Source: HK1 sp965220535
GTDB lineage: Bacteria > Pseudomonadota > Gammaproteobacteria > HK1
Length of the DNA: 64,000 nt
Direction: 5' to 3'
NCBI GenBank assembly: GCA_965220535.1
Contig: OZ244833.1
Span: 3,286,001-3,350,000, forward strand
The translations under genes and the position numbers were made by a program. Under the pieces are notes generated by a model, which saw nothing but the letters and a program-made list of their open reading frames with translations, ran no database searches and was not told the DNA's origin. Positions 10,033-19,489 of the stretch are shown here, piece by piece. Each line of letters opens with the position of its first letter. Positions within the stretch are counted from its first letter, which is position 1.

Positions 10033-12414
10033 GTGGCCGATTCTTTTGAGGATCGAGTCGATTCGCCCGCTACGGGCTCGGCGGAGGTCGATGCGAATTC
10101 CTCGCCCTCGCCGCCGGACGCAGGCCGGGCGGAGAAGCGGATCGCTTGGCTTCGGGATGCGATCGCCCATCACGATCACCGCTATTTCGTGCTCGACGAT
10201 CCGGAAATATCGGATGGCGAATACGATGCTTTGATGCGCGAGCTCGAGGGGCTCGAGGCTCGCTATCCCGCGCTCGTCACCGCCCAATCCCCGACGCAAA
10301 GGGTCGGGGCCGCGCCGCAAAAGCGTTTCGCCGAGGCGGTGCATTTGCAACCGATGCTGTCGCTGGGCAATGCCTTCGGCGAAGCCGATATCCGCGCTTT
10401 CGACCGGCGCTTGCGCGATCGATTGGGGCTTTCGGCCGCGGCGGTCGACGATGCGCCGGACGATGCGCCGCGAGACGCTCGCAAAAGCGCCGTCATCGAT
10501 CTTTTCGAGACCGACCCCGCGGCGGAAAAGCCGGCGGAAAAGCCCTCGTCCGCCGACGCCGCCGATCCTCTCGACGATCCCCCCGCCGATCCTCCGGTCA
10601 TCGCGCAGGTGGTCTATATCGGCGAGGTCAAAATAGACGGCCTTGCCGTCAACTTGCTCTATGAGCGAGGGGAACTCGTGCGCGCCGCCACTCGCGGCGA
10701 CGGTCAGCGCGGCGAGGATGTGACCTTGAACGTTCGTACCCTTCGCTCGCTTCCGCTGACGCTTCGGGGAAAGGGTTGGCCCGAGGTGCTGGAAGTGCGC
10801 GGCGAGATTTTCATGGATCGATCCGGTTTCGAGAGGATGAATGCGCAGTTGCATGAACGCGGCGAGCGCACCTTCGCCAATCCCCGCAACGCCGCCGCCG
10901 GATCGCTGCGCCAACTCGATCCTGCGATCACCGCCTCTCGTCCTTTGCAGATCCATTGCTACGGGGTCGGGGCGTCGAGCCCGGAATCGACCCTGCCTTC
11001 GCATCACCGGGGATTGCTCGATCGTCTCGCCGATTGGGGGCTTCCGATCGGCTCTCATATCGAAAGCCTTTCGAGCATCGAGGAATGCATCGCCTACCAC
11101 GCGGATATCGAGGCCAAACGCGATGCCATCGGCTACGACATCGACGGGGTGGTGCTCAAACTCGATTCCTTGCCGGCGCGAGAGATCGTCGGGCAAGTGG
11201 CGCGGGCCCCGAGATGGGCGGTCGCTTGGAAATTTCCCGCCCAAGAGGCGCTGACCAAGATCGCCGCCATCGAGGTGCAGGTGGGTCGTACCGGTGCGTT
11301 GACCCCGGTGGCCCGGCTCGAGGAGGTGCAGGTCGGCGGCGTCAAGGTCACCAACGCGACCTTGCATAATCAGGACGAGATCGATCGCAAGGATATCCGC
11401 ATCGGGGATGCGGTTTGGGTGCGCCGGGCCGGGGATGTCATCCCCGAGGTGATTCGTGTCGTGCCCGAACGCCGTCCCCGAGGGACGCATCCTTTCACCT
11501 TGCCGTCGCGCTGCCCGATCTGCGATTCACCGGCGAAGCGCGAAGAAGGGGAGGCGGTGCTGCGATGCACCGGAGGGTGGGTTTGTCCCGCCCAGCGCAA
11601 ACAAGCGATCCGCCATTTCGCGAGTCGGGGGGCGCTCGATATCGAGGGCTTGGGGGAAAAAATCGTCGCCAAACTGGTCGATAAGGGCCTTGTGAACGAT
11701 TTCGCGGATATTTTTCGCCTTCGGGTCGATGATTTGAAAGATGTTTATTTGGAACCTCCCAAGAACCGCAAGAGCGCTCCTCCGGAAGAGTCGAAGGCGG
11801 CGAGCAATGCGATCGAGTCGATCGAGCGCGCCCGCAACACCACCTTGGAGCGCCTGCTGATCGCCTTGGGGATCCCGCACGTCGGCGAAGCCACCGCCGC
11901 TGCTCTCGTGGCCCATTTCGGTAGCCTTGCCGCTTTGCGCTCGGCCGACGAGGAGGCGTTGCTCGAGGTGCCGGATGTCGGTTCGATCGTCGCTGCCAGC
12001 GTCCGCGCTTTTTTTGCCGATGAGAAGCGGGCCAAGGTCGTCGACGATCTCGAGGGTTATTTGACGTGGCCGGAAGCGGCGGCGAACCCCGCCGAGTCTC
12101 GAGATGCACCGACCACGCTCGACAAAAACACGGACGACGGGAGCGATGCCGATAAAACTCCCTCGGCGCTCCCTTTGGTCGGTAAGATCTTCGTCCTGAC
12201 CGGCAGTTTGGAGAGTCTGGCGAGGGCCGATGCCAAACGCCGCTTGCTAAGTCTGGGGGCGAGGGTCACCGGCAGCGTCTCTTCGCAGACGGACGCCGTG
12301 TTCGTCGGTCGCAATCCGGGATCGAAACTCGCCAAGGCCGAGAGCATCGGAGTTCCGGTTCTCGACGAAGCGGCCTTGCTCGAGATGATCGGCGAGGAAT
12401 CCCTCTCTTCCTAG
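10033..12414 (+). CDS. ligA: NAD-dependent DNA ligase LigA
   Basis: A 793-residue ligase that seals nicks using NAD+. The GTG start at 10033 follows an AGAGGA ribosome site. The adenylated lysine is K200 in EVKIDG. The Cys4 zinc finger is C494, C497, C512 and C518, spaced C-x2-C-x14-C-x5-C exactly as in the E. coli enzyme. A helix-hairpin-helix region and a C-terminal BRCT domain (roughly 710-785) follow. It is about 120 residues longer than E. coli LigA (671 aa). Part of the excess is an Ala/Asp/Pro-rich insertion (about 133-190) just before the catalytic motif; other low-complexity stretches lie at the N-terminus and before the BRCT domain. Confidence 0.97.
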   Translation: MADSFEDRVDSPATGSAEVDANSSPSPPDAGRAEKRIAWLRDAIAHHDHRYFVLDDPEISDGEYDALMRELEGLEARYPALVTAQSPTQRVGAAPQKRFAEAVHLQPMLSLGNAFGEADIRAFDRRLRDRLGLSAAAVDDAPDDAPRDARKSAVIDLFETDPAAEKPAEKPSSADAADPLDDPPADPPVIAQVVYIGEVKIDGLAVNLLYERGELVRAATRGDGQRGEDVTLNVRTLRSLPLTLRGKGWPEVLEVRGEIFMDRSGFERMNAQLHERGERTFANPRNAAAGSLRQLDPAITASRPLQIHCYGVGASSPESTLPSHHRGLLDRLADWGLPIGSHIESLSSIEECIAYHADIEAKRDAIGYDIDGVVLKLDSLPAREIVGQVARAPRWAVAWKFPAQEALTKIAAIEVQVGRTGALTPVARLEEVQVGGVKVTNATLHNQDEIDRKDIRIGDAVWVRRAGDVIPEVIRVVPERRPRGTHPFTLPSRCPICDSPAKREEGEAVLRCTGGWVCPAQRKQAIRHFASRGALDIEGLGEKIVAKLVDKGLVNDFADIFRLRVDDLKDVYLEPPKNRKSAPPEESKAASNAIESIERARNTTLERLLIALGIPHVGEATAAALVAHFGSLAALRSADEEALLEVPDVGSIVAASVRAFFADEKRAKVVDDLEGYLTWPEAAANPAESRDAPTTLDKNTDDGSDADKTPSALPLVGKIFVLTGSLESLARADAKRRLLSLGARVTGSVSSQTDAVFVGRNPGSKLAKAESIGVPVLDEAALLEMIGEESLSS

Positions 12415-12422
12415 ATCCGCCT

Positions 12423-12444
12423 GCCGGGGTCGATGGTCCCCGGC
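12423..12444 (+). terminator. Possible hairpin terminator after ligA
   Basis: A 7-bp GC stem (gccgggg / ccccggc) with an 8-nt loop lies 9 bp after the ligA stop. No real T-run follows, so it may only slow transcription into the AmpG-like gene. Confidence 0.35.
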
Positions 12445-12488
12445 GTTGTCAATCAAGATTCTTATCGCTCCAAGAGGCGGGTCCGCAC

Positions 12489-13883
12489 TTGAACCGATCG
12501 TTTTCCATCTATTTTCAGTCGCGCATGGCTCGTATTTTCTTGCTCGGGATCATCGCCGGGTTTCCGTGGGTGTTGATCGGCAGTTCGTTGTCTTCGTGGC
12601 TGGATGATGGGGGATTGAGCCGCACTACGATCGGTTTTTCCGGTCTCATATTCACCGTTTACGCCGTCAATTTTTGTTGGGCACCGCTGGTCGACCGCAT
12701 CCGGATCCCGGTTTTGGCAAGGATCCTCGGGCATCGTCGCGCTTGGATCATCCCGTTGCAGTTGATCATCCTGCTGGCGCTTTTGGCGTGGGGCGGCTTG
12801 AATCCGGCGGACAATCTGGCGGCGGTGATCGCGTTCGGGTTGCTTATCGCCACGGCTTCGGCAACCCAAGATATCGTGATCGATGCCATGCGTATCGAGC
12901 AATTCGGCCGCACCGAGAGCGAAGCGATGGTCGCCGGAGCGGCGGTCTACATTATCGGCTGGCATACGGGATTCAAGCTCGGGGGGGCGGTGGCTTTTGC
13001 AATCGCCGAGATACTTGGTTGGCCGATGACCTTCGTCCTGCTCGGAGCGGTGATCATCCTTTGCAATATCGCATTGCTTTTTGCGCATGAATCGCCGCGG
13101 GTGCCGATAGCGGATCAGAAGGAAAAATTCGACGAAGAACGGCTTGCCGCTCGTTCCGGTATGAGAGGCTTCGTTCGTCGAGCCAGGTTGTGGTTATCGA
13201 GTACCTTTATCGCCCCGATTGCCAGTTTTTTCCGGCGAAACGGTTTTACCATCGCCGTATCGTTGCTGGGTTTCATCTTCCTGTTCAAAGTCGGCGAGGC
13301 CTTTTTGGGGCGGATGTCGGTGGTTTTCTATCAGGAGATCGGATTCACGAAGACCGATATCGCGATTTATTCCAAGGGACTCGGCTGGATGATCACGGTG
13401 CTGGCCACTCTGCTCGGCGTTCATCTGGCCATTCGTATCGGCTTGGTGCGGGGCTTGGTTCTCGCCGGCATAGCGATGGCTCTGACCAATCTGCTTTTTG
13501 CTCAGATCGCCTGGGCGGGAAAATCGGAGTTGCTTTTTGCGGTCGCGGTCATCGCCGATGATTTGGCGGCGTCCTTGGCGACCGTCACTTTCGTCGCTTT
13601 CATCTCGATGCTGGTGGATCGAAATTACACCGCCGCCCAATATGCCCTGCTTGCATCGATCGGCAATGCCGGGCGAACCACCCTCGCCAGCACTTCCGGG
13701 GCGATGGTGGATTGGTTGGGCGGGGATTGGGGGACTTTTTTCGTGATCACCACCTTGATGGTGATCCCGTCCTTGATTTTCCTTTGGATCATCCGCCGTC
13801 GATTGGCCGATATCCTTTCCGGGGCGCAACTGGTGGTTTCCGAAAAGGAGAGCCCCGCGGCGGATAGCAAGGGCCAAGGCTAA
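12489..13883 (+). CDS. AmpG-like MFS permease
   Basis: A 464-residue major facilitator with about 12 hydrophobic segments. The N-terminus (SRMARIFLLGIIAGFPWVLI) and the ATASATQDIVIDA segment are typical of AmpG, the inner-membrane permease that imports anhydro-muropeptides for cell-wall recycling. I use the TTG at 12489, with a weak AGAGG upstream, because its length matches AmpG; an ATG at 12525 is the alternative. No ampD or beta-lactamase gene is near. It ends convergently with the diguanylate cyclase: the two stop codons overlap within the 4 bases CTAA. Substrate is inferred from the family. Confidence 0.85.
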   Translation: MNRSFSIYFQSRMARIFLLGIIAGFPWVLIGSSLSSWLDDGGLSRTTIGFSGLIFTVYAVNFCWAPLVDRIRIPVLARILGHRRAWIIPLQLIILLALLAWGGLNPADNLAAVIAFGLLIATASATQDIVIDAMRIEQFGRTESEAMVAGAAVYIIGWHTGFKLGGAVAFAIAEILGWPMTFVLLGAVIILCNIALLFAHESPRVPIADQKEKFDEERLAARSGMRGFVRRARLWLSSTFIAPIASFFRRNGFTIAVSLLGFIFLFKVGEAFLGRMSVVFYQEIGFTKTDIAIYSKGLGWMITVLATLLGVHLAIRIGLVRGLVLAGIAMALTNLLFAQIAWAGKSELLFAVAVIADDLAASLATVTFVAFISMLVDRNYTAAQYALLASIGNAGRTTLASTSGAMVDWLGGDWGTFFVITTLMVIPSLIFLWIIRRRLADILSGAQLVVSEKESPAADSKGQG

Positions 13884-15025
13884 GGCGAAGGCGAAGGCTT
13901 TTTCTTCTTTCGTTTTTTTAGGTAGAGATCTTCGTCGGCGCGGGAAATCAAGTCGAGAGCGCAATCCCCTGGGCGATATTTCGCGATACCGAAGCCGGCC
14001 CCAAGCGATATCGGATTTTGCGAGCCATCGAATGCGTTGTCGAAGTCGCTGTCGAAGTCGAAGATATCGAAGCCGGCATCGCCGATGACCCGGCGCAGAC
14101 GCTTTTCGATGCGTCGGATGCCATCGAAGTCGGTATTGCCGGCCACGATCACGAACTCGTCTCCGCCATAGCGAAAGAGTCGGTCTTTTTTTCGTATCGC
14201 CCCTTGGATTCGTTTCGCGAAAGCGACGAGGATTCCATCCCCGGCGAGATGGCCGAAACGATCGTTGACGCTTTTGAAATCGTCGATATCGATCATCATC
14301 AGCGAAAGCGGCGTTCCCTCGCGGGCGGCATTTTCGATATCACTGATCAATATCTCTTCCATCATCGCCCGGTTATAGGAGCCGGTCAGGGGGTCTTTGA
14401 ACATCCCTCGTAGCGCTTTTTCGTGGAGCAGCGTATTGCGAAGCGGGTATTCGATCAGCGGCAGCACGTGCGCGATTTCTTTTTTCTCGGCGGTGCTGAA
14501 AGGGACGTCGCGAAAGAAAAGGATATCGCCGAGTCTTTCCTCGGCCTTCTCGGTCGATCTCTCCTTCGAGTGATCCCCTTCGATATAGGTGATGGAGGTT
14601 CTTTGATTGCCTGATGGATGCGAATCGATATGAAAGCTGCACGAGTATTTGCCGGGGCGACCGATCGTGAGATCGACGATTCGATCCCTTGCCGACAAAG
14701 ACGCCCGAACGCGCACCCCGCTATGGAGTACGCGTTCGTTCAGCAGGCTCGAGAAATCATCGAGAAGATCCCCGGGGTCCAGGCTCTTTTGCAAGGCGAG
14801 CGCCGCTTTCAGCTGCCACTGACTGTCGACGAGGTGCTCGGGGTGTTCGAAAGGGCTGCGAGAAAGGCCGTGCCCGCAGGACTCGGCAGAGCCGGCACCG
14901 CTGTCGATGCCGGCCGAAGGTCGAGTCGGCAGAGCGCGTATCGTCGGGGCTTCGTCCTTGCTATCGGACCCGATATCGGACCCGATATCGCCCCCGGTAT
15001 GTTGTCGGCTGAAAGCCGAGTTCAT
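13880..15025 (-). CDS. GGDEF diguanylate cyclase
   Basis: A 381-residue cytoplasmic enzyme predicted to make cyclic di-GMP from two GTP. The active-site motif GGDEF is at 287-291. An inhibitory-site RKKD sits exactly five residues before it, so product inhibition is likely. The ~200 residues before the GGDEF domain form an unrecognised sensory region with no membrane segment. Its ATG overlaps the TGA of the upstream SDR gene (ATGA at 15022-15025), so translation is probably coupled. The N-terminus carries a 12-bp tandem repeat giving IGSDIGSD. Its stop overlaps that of the convergent AmpG-like gene. Confidence 0.9.
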   Translation of the reverse strand: MNSAFSRQHTGGDIGSDIGSDSKDEAPTIRALPTRPSAGIDSGAGSAESCGHGLSRSPFEHPEHLVDSQWQLKAALALQKSLDPGDLLDDFSSLLNERVLHSGVRVRASLSARDRIVDLTIGRPGKYSCSFHIDSHPSGNQRTSITYIEGDHSKERSTEKAEERLGDILFFRDVPFSTAEKKEIAHVLPLIEYPLRNTLLHEKALRGMFKDPLTGSYNRAMMEEILISDIENAAREGTPLSLMMIDIDDFKSVNDRFGHLAGDGILVAFAKRIQGAIRKKDRLFRYGGDEFVIVAGNTDFDGIRRIEKRLRRVIGDAGFDIFDFDSDFDNAFDGSQNPISLGAGFGIAKYRPGDCALDLISRADEDLYLKKRKKKKPSPSP

Positions 15026-15840
15026 CGCCGGAGAACTCCGATCTGGCCGTTTTCCAAAGGACACCGGGGAGCGAGCGCGAGCACCACCTGAGCCGCGGCA
15101 TCCTCGGGCGTCGGAATTCTTTCGGGATTCTCCGCCGGAAAAGCCCTTTTTCGCAGCCCGGTGCGCATCGGACCCGGAGCGATCCGAAGGATCTTCGGGT
15201 TTCCCGCCGCTTCCGTCTCCTCGGCAAGGACTTCGACGAGCCCTGCAAGCCCCGCTTTGGAAGCGGCATAAGCCCCCCAATAAGCGCTGGCGGCCGGGGC
15301 GCTTTGATCCCCCGATTCATCGCCGACGCTATCCCGAGCGCTCTCGAATCGATCGTCGATGAAGATCACCCTCGCATCCGGGCTTCGCCGCAGCAAGGGC
15401 AGGCAGGCGGTGGTCAGGAAAAAAGGAGCGTTGAGGTTGATCTGCAGCGTATGCAGCCAATGCAAGGGTTCTACGTGCTCGATCGGCGCCAAGCCGAAAA
15501 AAGCCGTGGCGGTATGCACGATCGCATGCAGCGATCCGTATTCGTCGTCGATTCGCTCGACCAAGCGGAAATAATCCCCGGGGGTCGCTCCCGACAAATC
15601 CATCGGATAGAGCGCCGGTCTCGGCGATGCGTCTTCGACGATCCGATCGTGCACCTCTTCGAGCCCGCGCACGAAACGTCCGAGCAGAATCGTTTGCGCC
15701 CCCGACTTCGCCGCCAAACGCGCCACGGCGCCCCCGAGTCCGCCACCGGCTCCGGTGATGAGGGCCACGCGTCCTTCGAGGCTGCCCGCCAAAGGCTCGT
15801 TGTCGTTCGAAAGAGGAATTTCGGCAGTCATCGCTCTCAT
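15022..15840 (-). CDS. Short-chain dehydrogenase/reductase, YciK-like
   Basis: An NAD(P)-dependent SDR of about 272 residues. It shows the nucleotide-binding TGAGGGLG motif and the catalytic YAASK motif in the context WGAYAASK. The C-terminal stretch (RTGLRKRAFPAENPERIPTPED) closely follows E. coli YciK, a reductase of unclear substrate. I start at the ATG at 15840 (MRAMTAEIP); ATGs at 15831 and 15879 are also possible, and the frame farther upstream runs into the dioxygenase gene. It overlaps the diguanylate cyclase start by 4 bp. The shared operon with c-di-GMP synthesis has no obvious functional explanation. Confidence 0.85.
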   Translation of the reverse strand: MRAMTAEIPLSNDNEPLAGSLEGRVALITGAGGGLGGAVARLAAKSGAQTILLGRFVRGLEEVHDRIVEDASPRPALYPMDLSGATPGDYFRLVERIDDEYGSLHAIVHTATAFFGLAPIEHVEPLHWLHTLQINLNAPFFLTTACLPLLRRSPDARVIFIDDRFESARDSVGDESGDQSAPAASAYWGAYAASKAGLAGLVEVLAEETEAAGNPKILRIAPGPMRTGLRKRAFPAENPERIPTPEDAAAQVVLALAPRCPLENGQIGVLRR

Positions 15841-15968
15841 CGGTCGGTCTTCTCGTTCGCTCGTCGTTCGCTCGCTCATCGGACTCGGCGAGCGTCGTTC
15901 GTGCCCCGTTCGTGCCCCGTTTTCGGCTGCGCCAAGTTCTTCGATCAAGAAGCCCGAGGCCTCGAGAC

Positions 15969-16841
15969 TCAATCGGCCGGGGCCAAGACCAAGTCGAAGA
16001 CGACCTTCCAATAGGGCTCGTCGACCTTGCCGGAAAGTTCATAGCCCTCGTCGGGAAAACTCTCCGCCGGCATCTTTCGGTATCTCATGACCAAGTCTTC
16101 GCGGACGCCGAAGACCGTATCTTGATCGAGATAAGGGTCGTCGGCCGGGAAAATCTCCGTCACCAAGGTCTTGAAGCCCTCGGCTTCGACGATGAAGTGC
16201 AAATGCGCCGGTCGCCACGGATGACGCCCGCAGGCGCGCAGAATATCGCCGACCGGACCGTCGCCGGGCACCGTATATTCGACCGGACGCACGGTGGTGA
16301 AGGTATAGCGCCCATCGTCGCCGACCCTCTGGATGCCGTGGAAGGAGTAGGTATCCTGATCGGGGTCTTGGCTCGAATAAAGGCCGTTGGGCGCGGTTTG
16401 CCAAATATCCAAAGTGGCCCCGGGGATCGGGTTCCCCTGCGCATCGCCGATGACCCCTTCGACGAGCAAGACCGGATCCGAAAGACCCTTTCGCAGATCG
16501 CCGCCCGATGGCAGCGGCGGCGAACCTGCGATATGGAAGGGACCGAGCACCGACGAAGAGGTGCCTTGCGGGCTCGAATGCAGCATGTCGACCAAAGAAG
16601 ACAGCCCGAGCACATCGGATAAAAGGATGAATTCATGCCGCTGCGCATTCGAAATCCTGCCCGCCTTTTCCAAAAACTCGATCCCCTTGCGCCACTCCTC
16701 ATGGGTCAAATCGACCTCTTTGGCAAAACGATGCAGGTGCTTGACCAAAGACCCCAAGACCGTCCGCAGCCGGGGATCCATATCGTCCCCCATATAGCCC
16801 ATGAAAACATCGGTGATATTGTCTTCGTTGACATTGCGCAT
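15969..16841 (-). CDS. Intradiol ring-cleavage dioxygenase, hydroxyquinol 1,2-dioxygenase type
   Basis: A 290-residue non-haem Fe(III) dioxygenase that opens an aromatic diol or triol ring between the hydroxyl groups. The four iron ligands are visible: Y155 (NGLYSS), Y189 (VEYTVPGDG), H213 and H215 (RPAHLHF). The SSVLGPFHIAGSP segment and the length fit hydroxyquinol/catechol 1,2-dioxygenases better than protocatechuate 3,4-dioxygenase, which has two subunit types. An N-terminal helical linker domain (about 5-90) is present. No maleylacetate reductase or other pathway gene is adjacent, so the substrate is inferred. The YciK-like SDR starts about 130 bp downstream on the same strand. Confidence 0.9.
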   Translation of the reverse strand: MRNVNEDNITDVFMGYMGDDMDPRLRTVLGSLVKHLHRFAKEVDLTHEEWRKGIEFLEKAGRISNAQRHEFILLSDVLGLSSLVDMLHSSPQGTSSSVLGPFHIAGSPPLPSGGDLRKGLSDPVLLVEGVIGDAQGNPIPGATLDIWQTAPNGLYSSQDPDQDTYSFHGIQRVGDDGRYTFTTVRPVEYTVPGDGPVGDILRACGRHPWRPAHLHFIVEAEGFKTLVTEIFPADDPYLDQDTVFGVREDLVMRYRKMPAESFPDEGYELSGKVDEPYWKVVFDLVLAPAD

Positions 16842-17449
16842 GGTAGGTCTTCTCTTGGTTCGAGACAGAGCGATTCAAGGCTCGTACGCGGATGCGGACC
16901 CGATGCATGAACGCGGTGCGCGTAGCGATGCGATTCACCCTTGGCTTATCGACGAGGGGTCGGACCTTTTCTCTCCGGGTTTCGGCGCATTTCGGCGCAG
17001 ATCGTGGGTTTCGCTTGAGCCTTCGATAGTCCGGGCATGATTTTTCGGGTCGTGCTCGCCTCGATCTTCGGATCGATCTCCCCGAACGCTCATGATGTCC
17101 TTATGAAGACTCGAAGGCTTGGCTATTCGGTATCTGGCTTCGGCCGGGATATTTCATCGTCGATAGAGAGATTTTCGGTATCGGGTCCATAACGATGGAC
17201 CGTCAAGACCGACGAGGATGATTCGTATCCTCCTCCTTTTCGGATCGTGCTTTTCGGACCGTGACGATATCGTTCGCTTCGAGGCTTTGCAAAAGCGCAA
17301 AGCCTCGAAGTGCGACGTCTTGATCGTCGAATCGGATGCCGGCGAAAGGCGGACTTTCTTGGATACCGGGGCGAGTCGATCGATCTTCTCGCTCGGACGG
17401 TTTTTTTCGAACTCCCCTCGGCTAGGTAAAGGTCGATGCCTCTTGTCGC
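16842..17449. other. Gene-free stretch downstream of amtB
   Basis: About 600 bp without a supported gene, between amtB and the dioxygenase, both on the minus strand. It contains a strong 14-bp inverted repeat (17277-17310), described separately, and a smaller hairpin gaggat/atcctc near 17214-17232. Confidence 0.5.
17277..17310. repeat. 14-bp perfect inverted repeat (hairpin) downstream of amtB
   Basis: cttcgaggctttgc (17277-17290) and its exact reverse complement (17297-17310) flank a 6-nt loop. It is 140 bp past the amtB stop and could act as a bidirectional terminator, although no T-run follows on either strand. Confidence 0.6.
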
Positions 17450-18631
17450 TTACGAGTTCATGTCGTAAGCGCGTTCGCCGTGGACCGAGAGGTCCAGTCC
17501 GCTGGCTTCGATCTCTACGCTGACTCGCAAGGGGGTGACTTTGCGGCAGATCAGAACCAAGAGCGAGGTGAGGGCGATGGTGAACACTCCCACGATCAGC
17601 AGCGAACCCGCTTGCGCTGTCCAGCTGCCGCTGCCGAAGAGTGCGACCATCAAGGTGCCGAATATTCCGCCTAGACCGTGGACTGCGAAGACGTCCAAGG
17701 TATCGTCGATTTTCAGCCGATATCGAATCAGGGTGACGGCCTCTTGGCACAAAATACCGGCGATCGCGCCGATGATCAGGGCTTGCCAAGGGTCGACGAA
17801 ACCCGACGCCGGGGTGATCGAGGCGAGGCCGGCGATCGTGCCGGTGACGAGGCCGACGAGGGAGGCCCGACCGAAGCGGATCTGCTCCCAAAGGGCCCAC
17901 GTCAGCGAGCCGGCGGCGGCGGAGATATGGGTTACGGTCAGGGCCATGGCTGCGCCTCCGTCGGCGGCGAGCTGGGATCCCCCGTTGAAGCCGAACCACC
18001 CGACCCATAGCATCGACGCCCCGATCATGACGTAGCCCGGCCGATGGGGAGGGATGCCTAGCTGCCGGCGCGGACCGAGGAAAGCGGCGATCACCAACGC
18101 CGCCAGTCCGGCGGTTTCGTGGACCACGATACCGCCGGCGAAATCTCTGACGCCGGTATCGCCGAAGATTCCGCCGTCGGATAAAAAGCCCCCGCCCCAG
18201 ACCCAATGGACCACCGGGGCGTAGACCAGCAGCATCCAAAGAGCGGAGAAAAGGATCGCGAAGCCGAAGCCGACACGCTCGACATAAGCCCCGACGATCA
18301 GGGCCGGGGTGATGATCGCGAAGGTCATCTGGAAGGCGAAGAAAAGAATTTCGGGCAGGGTGCCGCTCAAACTCTCGGCGGTTACATCAATCAGCAGGGC
18401 TTTGTTCAGCCCTCCCCAAAAGCCGCTCCCCCCTTCACCGAAGGCGATGGAATAACCGACGATGAACCAAAGGATTCCCATCATGCAAGCGATGGTGTAG
18501 CACTGCATGAAGACGCTGAGTACATTGCGGGCGCGTACCAATCCGCCGTAGAAGAGCGCGAGTCCCGGCAGGGTCATGAAAAGCACGAGGGCGGTCGCCA
18601 CGATGATCCATGCGGTATCTGCTCCGTTCAT
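17450..18631 (-). CDS. amtB: Ammonium transporter
   Basis: A 393-residue Amt-family channel for ammonium uptake across the inner membrane, with about 11 membrane segments. The conserved twin pore histidines are H171 (VHETAG) and H318 (VHGLGG). The N-terminus begins directly at the first transmembrane helix (GADTAWIIVATALVLFMT), with no obvious cleavable signal peptide. The usual partner glnK is not adjacent. The ATG at 18631 fits the family start. Confidence 0.95.
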   Translation of the reverse strand: MNGADTAWIIVATALVLFMTLPGLALFYGGLVRARNVLSVFMQCYTIACMMGILWFIVGYSIAFGEGGSGFWGGLNKALLIDVTAESLSGTLPEILFFAFQMTFAIITPALIVGAYVERVGFGFAILFSALWMLLVYAPVVHWVWGGGFLSDGGIFGDTGVRDFAGGIVVHETAGLAALVIAAFLGPRRQLGIPPHRPGYVMIGASMLWVGWFGFNGGSQLAADGGAAMALTVTHISAAAGSLTWALWEQIRFGRASLVGLVTGTIAGLASITPASGFVDPWQALIIGAIAGILCQEAVTLIRYRLKIDDTLDVFAVHGLGGIFGTLMVALFGSGSWTAQAGSLLIVGVFTIALTSLLVLICRKVTPLRVSVEIEASGLDLSVHGERAYDMNS

Positions 18632-18757
18632 TGTTTGGGTTCTCCGTTCAAGCGGATAACATCGTCATCGCTCATCGCCGGATGTCGGCCCGTCGAGATG
18701 GCGGCGAAAAAAAGCGCCGGATGTCATCCGGTCGGGTTAGGGGGTTAAAAGGCGGTT

Positions 18758-19402
18758 TTAGACTGCTTTGGGTAATAGGGAGCGTACGGCCAAGCGAAAG
18801 GGTGCCAATGCGATCAGCGCCAAGGCGATCTTGACACCCCAGTCGGCGAGCGCCAACGAAACCCACAGGGGCATCATCGGGCCCAAGCCGAGCAGCGGCA
18901 AAATCTCGTTGGCCCAGCTCACATCGCCGGAGGGCTCCAAGAATTGCATCGATGCAGAGAAAGCCAAACTGAAAAAAAGCGCCGTGTCGATGCTTGATCC
19001 GATCAAAGACGATATCAAAGGCGCTCGCCACCATACCCCGGTGCGCAGACGATCGAAGATGTTGATATCGATGAGATGGGCCACCAAAAAGGCCGTGCCC
19101 GATCCGAGGGCGATGCGAAAGGTCACCAAGGGGCCGAAATCGCCGATAATTCGGGTACCGATAAACGAGCAGACGATACCCGTGGCAAAGCCTACAAGAA
19201 CCACGCGGCGAGCCTGTTCGGGCCCGTGGAATCGGTTCACCAAATCGGTGATGAGAAAAGCGATGGGGTAGGTGAAAGCCCCCCATGTCAGCCATTGACC
19301 GAAGAGAAATTGTACCAAAATATTCGATGCCAAGACGACGACGGCCATCGCCGCGATGCCGACGAGGATCGAAGGGGGCATGCGCTTTGTTTGCAAGGGC
19401 AT
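18758..19402 (-). CDS. yhhQ: Queuosine precursor transporter, YhhQ/VUT family
   Basis: A 214-residue inner-membrane protein with about six hydrophobic segments. The family features ASNILVQF, the GAFTYPIAFLITDL block and GSSIDTALFFSLAF are present. E. coli YhhQ imports preQ0/preQ1 for tRNA queuosine modification, and the same role is inferred. It lies on the same strand as amtB, downstream of no other gene; a 126-bp gap separates it from the amtB start. Confidence 0.9.
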   Translation of the reverse strand: MPLQTKRMPPSILVGIAAMAVVVLASNILVQFLFGQWLTWGAFTYPIAFLITDLVNRFHGPEQARRVVLVGFATGIVCSFIGTRIIGDFGPLVTFRIALGSGTAFLVAHLIDINIFDRLRTGVWWRAPLISSLIGSSIDTALFFSLAFSASMQFLEPSGDVSWANEILPLLGLGPMMPLWVSLALADWGVKIALALIALAPFRLAVRSLLPKAV

Positions 19403-19489
19403 CGTCGCTGGTTAGGCCGAAAAGGGGTGGGCGCTGTCCAAGGCCTGAGATCGTTTCCGATAGCCTAAGACCATGACAAGGAGGGCTGA

